A stretch of 36,967 nt of DNA from positions 3,825 through 40,791 of the forward strand of contig CAJTSO010000011.1 in NCBI GenBank assembly GCA_910579115.1, in the 5' to 3' direction. The notes below the pieces were generated by a model. The model was given only the letters and a program-made list of their open reading frames with translations, had not been told where the DNA came from and made no database searches. This document shows positions 1 through 6,205 of the stretch, piece by piece (the first letter of the stretch is position 1; the number at the start of each line of letters is the position of its first letter). The translations under genes were made by a program, and so were the position numbers. This stretch comes from an uncultured Selenomonadaceae bacterium (GTDB lineage: Bacteria > Bacillota > Negativicutes > Selenomonadales > Selenomonadaceae).

Positions 1-245
1 GTATGGGGCTGGGGGATGTGAAGCTGGCAGCGGTGATTGGCTGGTGGCTTGGGCCGGATCGCTGCCTGGCTGCCCTGCTCCTTTCCTTTATCACGGCGAT
101 GCCGGTGGCCTTAGTCTTGTTGATTGTCTATCGACGCTGGCGGATGGCGATACCCTTTGGCCCCTTTATGGCTCTGGGAGCCTGGCTGGCCTTCGTTTAC
201 GAAGGGAAGATTTTTTCTCTTTGGAGCTGCCTATGGGAGATATGA
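1..245 (+). CDS. Prepilin peptidase (PilD/GspO/ComC-type), C-terminal part only
   Basis: This is the 3' end of a gene that begins before the window, so the true start is not visible. The visible reading frame opens with a Gly-x-Gly-Asp-Val-Lys stretch (GLGDVK), the second catalytic aspartate motif of type IV prepilin peptidases, and the two bases before it fit the expected preceding glycine codon. About 80 residues remain, with two or three hydrophobic membrane segments. The family is an inner-membrane aspartic protease that removes the leader from prepilins and pseudopilins and methylates the new N-terminus. The next four genes encode small proteins with just such N-termini, which supports the call. 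Its stop codon lies inside the next gene, giving a 13-base overlap and probable translational coupling. Confidence 0.85.
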   Translation, partial: MGLGDVKLAAVIGWWLGPDRCLAALLLSFITAMPVALVLLIVYRRWRMAIPFGPFMALGAWLAFVYEGKIFSLWSCLWEI

Positions 246-730
246 AAGACCGTGGACAGCGGGGATTTTTCCTGCTGGAACTGGTAATCCTGGTTGGGAT
301 AATGGCCGCTGCCGGGGCATATTTTCTGCCCCGGGTCATGTCCTCGGTTGGAGACAGGCTGAATACTTTCTGGCTTGAGCAGGAGGCACAGCTTTTGGCG
401 GAGGATGTCCGATATATGGAGCATCTGGCCATGAATTACCGGCGGGTGAACAGTACCTTTCCTTCTGCCGCCTCGGAAGCGCTTCCTTACATTTCGATAA
501 GGCAGAGCGGCTATCGGCTGATTCAGGGGAGCAAGACGCTCCGCAGCCGGGAATTTACAGCGGCAGAGGGGGTCACCGTCACTTGCAGCCGGACAAGCAA
601 TCGGCTGGAATACGACGCCAACAGTGCCAATACGGCCACCGTGGGGCTTACGAGAAAGGGCATAAGCCGTTATGTGATCGTTGACCGGGAGGGGCGGGTC
701 AGAATTTCTCAAAGCAAGCCGGGTTCTTAG
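233..730 (+). CDS. Prepilin-type N-terminal cleavage protein (GspH-like minor pseudopilin)
   Basis: A 165-residue protein. The ATG at 233 is chosen because a GGAG lies about seven bases upstream; the reading frame is open further upstream but overlaps the peptidase gene. An ATG at 242 is possible but has poor ribosome-site spacing. The N-terminus has a short charged leader, then Arg-Gly at residues 10-11 followed by FFLLE and a hydrophobic helix, the classical prepilin cleavage site with glutamate at mature position +5. The rest is a soluble domain with no recognised catalytic motif. It would be processed by the adjacent prepilin peptidase and placed in a type IV pilus or type II secretion-like filament. 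The GspH/FimT-like assignment rests on its first place in a four-gene H-I-J-K-like run and is inference. Confidence 0.75.
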   Translation: MGDMKDRGQRGFFLLELVILVGIMAAAGAYFLPRVMSSVGDRLNTFWLEQEAQLLAEDVRYMEHLAMNYRRVNSTFPSAASEALPYISIRQSGYRLIQGSKTLRSREFTAAEGVTVTCSRTSNRLEYDANSANTATVGLTRKGISRYVIVDREGRVRISQSKPGS

Positions 731-740
731 GAGGGGTAAA

Positions 741-1118
741 TTGACAGGACGAAAAGGAGAACGGGGGCTTCTGCTGACGGAAACGCTGGTGTTGTCCCTG
801 CTGACAGTTTTGGCGGCCGTGGCTTTCGGGGTATATGCAGTCGTCTATAAAGGGACCGCCTCCAGCCGGGAAACGATTTGCGCCGATTATCTGGCAAGAG
901 AGGAGCTGGCCTATTTGGAGGCAGGAGACTTCTCCGGCAGCTGCGGCTGGCTTGGTCCGGCCGGAGAAAATCAGCAGAACGGCGTCAATTATTCCGTGAC
1001 GGCGGAGATAACGGCGGACGCTTTCGGGACAAGGCGGGCGGAGGTCAGGGTCAGTTGGCGGCGAAAGGACGGACGGCTGGGGGAGCGAATTCTGATCCGG
1101 CTACTGGAGGGAGCTTGA
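741..1118 (+). CDS. Prepilin-type N-terminal cleavage protein (GspI-like minor pseudopilin)
   Basis: A 125-residue protein starting at TTG 741. The reading frame is open to 681, but GGAGGGG lies just before 741 and this start gives a correctly sized leader. Residues 8-9 are Arg-Gly, followed by LLLTE and about 20 hydrophobic residues, a prepilin cleavage site with glutamate at +5. The rest is a small soluble domain. It lies ten bases after the preceding pseudopilin gene and its TGA overlaps the next ATG by one base, so the set is almost certainly one transcript. Small size and second position suggest a GspI/PilV-like minor pseudopilin; the exact subtype is inferred from order, not from a diagnostic motif. 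Confidence 0.72.
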   Translation: MTGRKGERGLLLTETLVLSLLTVLAAVAFGVYAVVYKGTASSRETICADYLAREELAYLEAGDFSGSCGWLGPAGENQQNGVNYSVTAEITADAFGTRRAEVRVSWRRKDGRLGERILIRLLEGA

Positions 1119-1621
1119 TGAGCCTTCGCGTGAGGGAATGCCAAAATCAACGAGGGCTGTCCCTGTTGTCCTTGATCATTGCCGTGCCCCTGTTGACGGT
1201 TTTGCTGTGGACCATGGGTATCCTCGCTTTATCTTCCCTGAGAAGCTACAACCGCCTTAGGGCAGAGTCGGAGCTCGTTTCAGAGTTGAGTTTTGCCATG
1301 GAGAGAATTTGCCGTGACCTTTCCTATGGAGAGGAAATAGATGTAACTGCCGCCCGGCTGCGGATAAAGACGAGGCAAAACACCGAATCCCCAGGGTATG
1401 TTACTTATACGCAGGATACCGTCAGTCCCTGTAAGCCTGTCCGGCGGAAAGACCAGCCCATTACCGGGGACAGCGACACCGGCCGGGTAGTGATAAAGGA
1501 ATTTTCTTACCGGCAGACAGGCCCCCGCACCGTAGAGGTTATCATCAGGGGTGAAATAAGCGAGCACGGTCTTTCCTACCGCCTCCATACGGCGGTAACC
1601 TGCCTGAATATAAAGGAATGA
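1118..1621 (+). CDS. Prepilin-like protein (GspJ-like minor pseudopilin)
   Basis: A 167-residue protein. The ATG at 1118 overlaps the upstream stop by one base and has GGAGGGA just before it; the open frame reaches back to 878 but only inside the previous gene. The leader ends in Gln-Arg-Gly at residues 11-13, followed by LSLLS and a long hydrophobic helix. This resembles a prepilin site, but serine replaces glutamate at +5. Further on are stretches typical of minor pilins, such as a helical segment before a beta-rich C-terminal domain. Third place in the run suggests GspJ/PilW or ComGF. The atypical +5 residue lowers confidence that it is processed in the usual way. Confidence 0.65.
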   Translation: MSLRVRECQNQRGLSLLSLIIAVPLLTVLLWTMGILALSSLRSYNRLRAESELVSELSFAMERICRDLSYGEEIDVTAARLRIKTRQNTESPGYVTYTQDTVSPCKPVRRKDQPITGDSDTGRVVIKEFSYRQTGPRTVEVIIRGEISEHGLSYRLHTAVTCLNIKE

Positions 1622-1627
1622 GGCCAG

Positions 1628-2086
1628 ATGAGGAAAAAGGAAAAAGGCTTTGCGGCGGTCTGGGGCGTATTGCTCTTGTCCCTGGTGATGTTCTTTGCGG
1701 CCGGGGTTTATGCTCTGGGGAATAAAAGAATAAAGTCGGCGGCAGGAGCTGTGTTGACCACGGACCTGAGGGTGGCCGCCGAAAGCGGATTGATTGCGGC
1801 GGCAGCGGAGCTTACGGCGAACCCGGCAAAAGTGGTATCCGTCAATAATGCTTCGGGAGAAGTTGTCTTTGCTACCCTGATGGAAGGGGACATCTCCACC
1901 AGGGTTTATTTGAAAAAGGACGGGGCCGGAGGCTTTCATGGTCAGGCCACGGCCAGCACAGGACGGCTGTCGGCCTGGGAAAAGGACGGCAGCCGCACCA
2001 GCGGAACAAGAGTAATCGGACGGATCAGCAGGGAAACAGCCCCTGACGGAACAGAAAAGTACAGGATAACATATTGGGAACATTGA
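1628..2086 (+). CDS. PilX/GspK-like pilus assembly protein
   Basis: A 152-residue protein six bases after the preceding gene, with GAGG upstream of ATG 1628. The N-terminus is five charged residues, then Lys-Gly at residues 6-7 and FAAVW followed by a hydrophobic helix. This matches the N-terminal pattern of PilX/GspK-type proteins, which naturally lack glutamate at +5; tryptophan occupies that place here. An Ala-Ala-Glu-Ser-Gly stretch near residues 54-58, in an alanine-rich helix, also fits PilX-like proteins. GspK is the filament-tip component in type II secretion, and the last place in this run is the usual one for it. It lacks the large GspK extra domain, being only half the usual length, so PilX-like is the safer name. 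Confidence 0.62.
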   Translation: MRKKEKGFAAVWGVLLLSLVMFFAAGVYALGNKRIKSAAGAVLTTDLRVAAESGLIAAAAELTANPAKVVSVNNASGEVVFATLMEGDISTRVYLKKDGAGGFHGQATASTGRLSAWEKDGSRTSGTRVIGRISRETAPDGTEKYRITYWEH

Positions 2087-2173
2087 GACAAAACGGACGG
2101 GAAATGTCTCCCGTATACTGCAATAAAAATGGCAGAATAGTTAGGACTCATGGAGCTTTTGCCCGGATCGATA

Positions 2174-2201
2174 TTGCAAATCAATGAGATAATAATATAC
2201 T
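2174..2201 (+). promoter_or_regulatory. Candidate promoter of the DUF2905 gene
   Basis: TTGCAA at 2174-2179 and TATACT at 2196-2201 are separated by 16 bases, upstream of the gene starting at 2244. It is a plausible sigma-70-type promoter, and the small hairpin at 2097-2114 (ACGGGA paired with TCCCGT) precedes it. No experimental support can be seen from sequence. Confidence 0.4.
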
Positions 2202-2243
2202 GGCTGAGAAATAAAATAACTGACGGAAGGGGAGCATTTTATT

Positions 2244-2459
2244 ATGCCTGAGGGTTTTGGGAAAACATTGATGATACTGGGCGGAATACTGCTGACAACC
2301 GGGGCTTTTTTGGAATATGGCGGCGAACTTCCTTTTTCTTTGGGGAAGCTGCCTGGGGACATAAGCATTGAAGGGGAGAAGGGATCCTTTCATTTTCCCA
2401 TCGTAACCTGTATTGTCATCAGCATATTGCTCAATGTTATCATGAGTTTATTTCGGTGA
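2244..2459 (+). CDS. DUF2905 family small membrane protein
   Basis: A 71-residue protein with AGGGGAG about ten bases upstream of the ATG. It has two hydrophobic segments, at about residues 7-22 and 50-68, separated by a loop containing Lys-Leu-Pro-Gly-Asp-Ile, the hallmark of the DUF2905 family. The family is of unknown function and is often found near RuvAB or QueA genes in Firmicutes; here it stands alone between the pseudopilin cluster and the copper genes. It is predicted to be an inner-membrane hairpin protein. It has its own candidate promoter and is followed by a strong terminator hairpin at 2543-2583, so it is probably transcribed by itself. Confidence 0.85.
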   Translation: MPEGFGKTLMILGGILLTTGAFLEYGGELPFSLGKLPGDISIEGEKGSFHFPIVTCIVISILLNVIMSLFR

Positions 2460-2542
2460 GAGAACCGGACTGGTAAGTAATACAGCCAATGATTTCTCAG
2501 AAGTTTATCCGGGGAAATTGGATTTGAGGCTGGACACGAAAT

Positions 2543-2583
2543 AAGGGCAGTTGGTTTTCACCAACTGCCCTTAAACTTTTTTT
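2543..2583 (+). terminator. Rho-independent terminator after the DUF2905 gene
   Basis: A perfect 12-base-pair stem (AAGGGCAGTTGG at 2543-2554 and its complement at 2561-2572) with a six-base loop is followed by AAAC and a run of seven T residues. It lies between the converging DUF2905 and copper chaperone genes. The T run is on the + side, so it mainly serves the DUF2905 gene, though the hairpin could also slow transcription from the other direction. Confidence 0.85.
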
Positions 2584-2588
2584 GCCGG

Positions 2589-2786
2589 TTATTCAATTCC
2601 TACTACATCGTAGCCCTCTTCTTCGATAGCGGTTTTGATGAGGTTAGGGTCAGCACTGCCGGAAACGGTAGCGCACTTTTCCTCCAGGCTGACCTTGATG
2701 TCAGTGAGCCCGGCAATGCTTTTCAGGGCTTCTGTCACATGGCCTGCACAGTGCTGACAGGACATACCTTCAATTTTGATTTTCAT
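2589..2786 (-). CDS. copZ: Copper chaperone, CopZ-like heavy-metal-associated protein
   Basis: A 65-residue protein that is a single heavy-metal-associated (HMA) domain. The ATG at 2786 is chosen over an upstream start at 2813 because GGAGA lies eight bases before it and the domain begins at once. The metal site is Gly-Met-Ser-Cys-Gln-His-Cys near residues 7-13, with both cysteines present. The family carries Cu(I) in the cytoplasm and hands it to the HMA domain of CopA. It lies 49 bases downstream of the copA gene on the same strand with no terminator seen between, so the two are probably co-transcribed. The histidine between the cysteines is common in CopZ-like proteins. Confidence 0.88.
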   Translation of the reverse strand: MKIKIEGMSCQHCAGHVTEALKSIAGLTDIKVSLEEKCATVSGSADPNLIKTAIEEEGYDVVGIE

Positions 2787-2835
2787 GGTTATTCTCCTTT
2801 CCAAGCGCTCCATACTGGAACATAGCTGAATTGAA

Positions 2836-5079
2836 TCAGTAATCGCTGAATTTTATTCTTTTCAGCCTCAGGGCATTGGTAAGCACCGAGACTGAGGAAA
2901 GACTCATGGCGGCGGCGCCGATCATGGGCGAGAGGAGAGGGCCGCCAAAAAGATGGAGCACTCCCATGGCCACCGGTATGCCGAGAATATTGTAGCCAAA
3001 GGCCCAGCCAAGATTTTCCCTGATGTTTCGCAAGGTCTTTTGGGAAAGCTCGATGGTCCGGGCAACGTCCCGCAAGTCAGAGCGCATGAGGACAATGTTG
3101 GCGCTTTCAATGGCAATGTCAGTTCCTGTACCAATGGCCAGGCCGATGTCAGCCGCAGCAAGAGCCGGGGCGTCGTTTATGCCATCTCCCACCATGGCGA
3201 CGATTTCTCCCTGCGCCTTGAGAAGTTTAACCTCCTGAGCCTTGCCTTCCGGCATTACTCCGGCCCGATATTCATCGATGCCGATTTCCTCTGCGATTGC
3301 TCTGGCCGTCCGGGGATTATCACCGGTGATCATAATCGTCTTTATTCCCTTTTCCTTCAGAGAACGGATAGCGTCGATACTTTCCGGCTTTACGGTATCC
3401 GCAAGGGCAATAAGCCCCTGGGAAACGTTGCCGTGGGCGATGAATATTGGAGTCTTGCCCCGGGAGGCCAGCTGGTCAGCTTTTGTCAGGAGCTCGGCGG
3501 GGAGGCGGACTCCCTCTGACTCCAGCCAGCTGCGTTTTCCGGCCCGCAGTGGTTTGCCAAGGGCCAGGGCTTCAATTCCGCAGCCGGGAATGGCATTAAA
3601 AGCGGCGAGGGGGAGAAGCGGCACCCTTCGAGCTTTGGCGCAGTCGGTGACAGCCCTGCCTAAGGGGTGTTCTGAGCCCTGTTCGGCACTGGCGGCCAGG
3701 CCAAGCAGCTTGTCCTCCGGTATTCCCAAAGGGAAAATATCCGTTACAACGGGTTTTCCGTTGGTGATGGTCCCGGTTTTGTCGAGCACTACGGAGGTTA
3801 TATGACAGGCTGATTCCAAAGCGTCTCCCCCGCGGAACAGGATGCCGTACTCCGCTCCCTTTCCGGTAGCAACCATGATGGCTGTAGGGGTGGCCAGGCC
3901 CAGGGCACAGGGGCAGGCGATAACCAGCACGGAAACAAATATTGTCAGGACGAATTTAAAGCTTTCGCCTCTTATACCCCAGAAAACGGCTGCAATCAGA
4001 GCAAGGCCGATGACCACCGGAACAAAATAGCCTGATATAGTGTCGGCCAGCCTGGCAATCGGAAGCTTTGCCTCCTGGGCATCCTCTACCAAGCGGACGA
4101 TGCGGGCAAGCGCGGCATCCTCGCCAATTTTGGTGGCCCGGTATTTGAAGAAGCCGGTGGTGTTGATGGTGGCGCCATAGACTTCATCCCCTACGGTTTT
4201 ACTGACGGGAACCGATTCTCCCGTAAGCATCGATTCGTTGATGTCAGTTTCGCCCTCGGTGATTATGCCGTCTACCGGGAGGGATTCGCCGGGACGGACT
4301 ACTATTTGGTAGCCTTCCTTCACCTGCTCTACGGGAAGAGTTTTTTCTCCGTCGGCAAATTCTACCCGGGCGGTTTTGGGAGCCAGGTCAAGCAGGGACC
4401 GGATGGCATCTGAAGTGCGGTGCTTGGCGATGGCTTCAAGGTACTTGCCCATGGTAATGAGAGCAAGAATGGTGGCAGCGCTTTCATAGTAAAGGCTGTT
4501 TACATAACTGCGGTTTCCAAGGAGGATCATTGCCGTGGCAAAGAGACTATATACTATCGCCGCCGTGGTGCTTACCGCAATAAGGGAATCCATATTTGGG
4601 GCAAGGGAGATGAGATTCTTAAAGCCTGTTCGGTAAAAGGCCCGACCGGTCATTACTATCGGGGCCGTAAGCAGGAGCTCGGCAAGAGCCACGGTCACCG
4701 GACTTTTTCCCGGATCCATAAAGTGGGGAACAGAGAATAAGCCCGTCATGTGTCCCAGCATATGTCCCATGGAAAAGCCCAGCAGAGGAATAAGGAACAG
4801 TAAAGAGAATGTGAGTCGCTTTTTCAGGGTCGATATCTTTTCCTCAGGGGTAACATTTTCTTCGAGCTTGTGAATGATTCCATAGCCTGCCTTGACTACG
4901 ACGTTCTCGATAATCGCGTCATTTACCCTGTCTTCATCAAAGGTGACGGAGAGAGTTTCCGTGGCAAGATTTACCGAGGCCTTTTCCAGGCCATCAATCT
5001 TCTTTACGAAGCGTTCCACTCTGGCAGAGCAGGCGGCACAGGTCATGCCGCTGATCTTGTATTTTTTTGATATAGACAT
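2836..5079 (-). CDS. copA: Copper-exporting P-type ATPase (P1B)
   Basis: A 747-residue integral membrane ATPase that expels Cu(I) from the cytoplasm. One N-terminal HMA domain carries Gly-Met-Thr-Cys-Ala-Ala-Cys at residues 11-17. Then come eight expected membrane segments, the actuator TGES at 286-289, the Cys-Pro-Cys ion site at 389-391, the phosphorylation motif DKTGT beginning at Asp433, the His-Pro of the nucleotide-binding domain (SEHPLG), and GDGINDAP near the hinge. All key residues are intact. The start at 5079 is preferred over 5157 because it has GAGG upstream and begins immediately before the HMA fold; the upstream extension looks like leader. Most family members in Firmicutes have one or two HMA domains, so length is normal. 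A consensus-like promoter lies about 100 bases upstream. Confidence 0.95.
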   Translation of the reverse strand: MSISKKYKISGMTCAACSARVERFVKKIDGLEKASVNLATETLSVTFDEDRVNDAIIENVVVKAGYGIIHKLEENVTPEEKISTLKKRLTFSLLFLIPLLGFSMGHMLGHMTGLFSVPHFMDPGKSPVTVALAELLLTAPIVMTGRAFYRTGFKNLISLAPNMDSLIAVSTTAAIVYSLFATAMILLGNRSYVNSLYYESAATILALITMGKYLEAIAKHRTSDAIRSLLDLAPKTARVEFADGEKTLPVEQVKEGYQIVVRPGESLPVDGIITEGETDINESMLTGESVPVSKTVGDEVYGATINTTGFFKYRATKIGEDAALARIVRLVEDAQEAKLPIARLADTISGYFVPVVIGLALIAAVFWGIRGESFKFVLTIFVSVLVIACPCALGLATPTAIMVATGKGAEYGILFRGGDALESACHITSVVLDKTGTITNGKPVVTDIFPLGIPEDKLLGLAASAEQGSEHPLGRAVTDCAKARRVPLLPLAAFNAIPGCGIEALALGKPLRAGKRSWLESEGVRLPAELLTKADQLASRGKTPIFIAHGNVSQGLIALADTVKPESIDAIRSLKEKGIKTIMITGDNPRTARAIAEEIGIDEYRAGVMPEGKAQEVKLLKAQGEIVAMVGDGINDAPALAAADIGLAIGTGTDIAIESANIVLMRSDLRDVARTIELSQKTLRNIRENLGWAFGYNILGIPVAMGVLHLFGGPLLSPMIGAAAMSLSSVSVLTNALRLKRIKFSDY

Positions 5080-5187
5080 TTTAGCCTCACTTCCTATATT
5101 CGGCACAAGGCATGATAACAGGAAATTTTGAAATGACAATGAAATTTTTTGAGGCAAATCAGTGTAGTCGCAACTCTGTTATATGAA

Positions 5188-5217
5188 TATATAATCACAT
5201 ATCTTCCCGGTTGTCAA
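5188..5217 (-). promoter_or_regulatory. Candidate copA-copZ promoter
   Basis: On the minus strand, a perfect TTGACA (5212-5217) and TATATA (5188-5193) are 18 bases apart. Between and around the -10 lies the hyphenated inverted repeat ATATG...CATAT, which could be a regulator site. No copper regulator gene (CsoR or CueR) is visible in the window. Confidence 0.55.
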
Positions 5218-5341
5218 CTGATGCTCTCAGTTACCAGCAAGGAAAATTTTTTGAAAAGGTTATAAAATAATAGAGGGATTTTGGATACAATGGCGAAATA
5301 TGTTCGTAAAATCAAGCAACTATGAAAGGGGTTGTGTTAGG

Positions 5342-5893
5342 ATGGCAACATTCGTAATTCGGGGAAAAGACATTGAGATTACGCCGGCTCTCCGTGGGTA
5401 TGTGGAAAAAAGAGTAAGCAAGATCGAGAAGTATTTTGATAACATCGGAGAAATAAGCGTAAGGCTGTCAGCCATAAAGGGAACTCATAAGGTAGAGGTC
5501 ACTGTGCCCATCGAGGGCGGCGGCGTCCTTCGTGGTGAGGATGTGTCCGGTGATATGTATTCTTCCATCGATATGGTTGTCAATAAGCTGGAACGTCAGA
5601 TCCATAAGCATAAGACCCGCCTGGCCAGAAGATTCCGTTCCGGCGGTTTCAAGGCTGAGATCGTTGCTGAAGAAATCCGCCATCGTCCCATCGTGGAGGC
5701 AACGGATGATGATTACGCTCCGGTGAAGGTGAAGAAGTTCCCGGTGAAGCCCATGGACGTGGATGAAGCAATAATGCAGATGAATCTGGTCAACCACGAT
5801 TTCTATGTGTTCCGCAATATGCAGACCGAGGAAATAAATGTGGTCTATCGCCGCAATGACAACAGGTACGGTCTTATTGAACCCCAGCGTTGA
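5342..5893 (+). CDS. hpf: Ribosome hibernation promoting factor, long form
   Basis: A 183-residue protein of the long HPF (YfiA/RaiA superfamily) type. The N-terminal domain, about residues 1-105, has the beta-alpha-beta-beta-beta-alpha pattern that binds the 30S subunit in the mRNA and tRNA channel. A linker leads to a C-terminal domain from about residue 122, including the conserved Phe-Pro-Val-Lys-Pro-Met and the Phe-Tyr-Val-Phe-Arg-Asn stretch, which dimerises so that two ribosomes join into an inactive 100S particle. The ATG at 5342 is chosen because AAAGGGG lies ten bases upstream and the domain begins right away; an earlier in-frame start at 5300 adds an unconserved tail. The gene is followed after only six bases by the thrS promoter, and no terminator is seen between. 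Confidence 0.93.
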   Translation: MATFVIRGKDIEITPALRGYVEKRVSKIEKYFDNIGEISVRLSAIKGTHKVEVTVPIEGGGVLRGEDVSGDMYSSIDMVVNKLERQIHKHKTRLARRFRSGGFKAEIVAEEIRHRPIVEATDDDYAPVKVKKFPVKPMDVDEAIMQMNLVNHDFYVFRNMQTEEINVVYRRNDNRYGLIEPQR

Positions 5894-5899
5894 TTTTTC

Positions 5900-5928
5900 T
5901 TGACAGTCTGTGTTGTGGCGATTATAAT
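5900..5928 (+). promoter_or_regulatory. Consensus promoter of the thrS T-box leader
   Basis: A perfect TTGACA (5900-5905) and perfect TATAAT (5923-5928) are separated by exactly 17 bases. It begins six bases after the hpf stop codon. Transcription would start near 5935 and enter the T-box leader. The very strong promoter fits attenuation control, in which output is set by readthrough. Confidence 0.9.
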
Positions 5929-5934
5929 GACTCC

Positions 5935-6170
5935 AATGCGCTGATGGAGATATGATAACAGAGCCCATTGATGACAGAGATAAATGCGTTTGCTGGAAGC
6001 ATTTTCTTCAATGCTGTTATTACCACTTCTGAGCAGTGACGGGGAAGGGATTTTCTGGTATCTGTCACCGGCAGCCGCCGTTATCGGCATTGAGTGGCCG
6101 CGTTTGCGGCAATCAGGGTGGAACCGCGAAGCGACAGCCTCGTCCCTATGGGGATGGGGCTTTTTCTTTT
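5935..6170 (+). promoter_or_regulatory. T-box riboswitch, threonine type, controlling thrS
   Basis: The leader carries the T-box core at 6112-6128, including AGGGTGGAACCGCG, whose UGGA binds the free 3' end of uncharged tRNA. It is followed by a terminator, GCCTCGTCCC (6137-6146) paired with GGGATGGGGC (6151-6160) and a T-rich run at 6161-6170, which competes with an antiterminator made with the T-box bases. In stem I, ATAACAG (about 5953-5959) pairs with CTGTTAT upstream of TACCA. The ACC in the resulting bulge, at about 6020, is a threonine codon and is the likely specifier. Uncharged tRNA-Thr would let transcription continue into thrS. The specifier assignment is inference from hand folding. 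Confidence 0.9.
6137..6170 (+). terminator. T-box attenuator terminator
   Basis: A ten-base-pair stem with a TATG loop, containing some G-U pairs, is followed by a T-rich run of ten bases at 6161-6170. It lies immediately after the T-box core and before the thrS ribosome-binding site, so it is the regulated terminator of the riboswitch. Confidence 0.85.
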
Positions 6171-6205
6171 GTTATTGTCTTTTAATCTATAAGGAGGTAA
6201 GAATT

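Noticed and set aside
1280..2083. Open frame of 267 codons on the minus strand
   Set aside because: It lies opposite the third and fourth pseudopilin genes, which have proper ribosome sites and prepilin leaders, and it has no recognisable motif.
2953..3805. Open frames on the plus strand opposite copA
   Set aside because: copA motifs are complete in the minus-strand frame; these are shadows.
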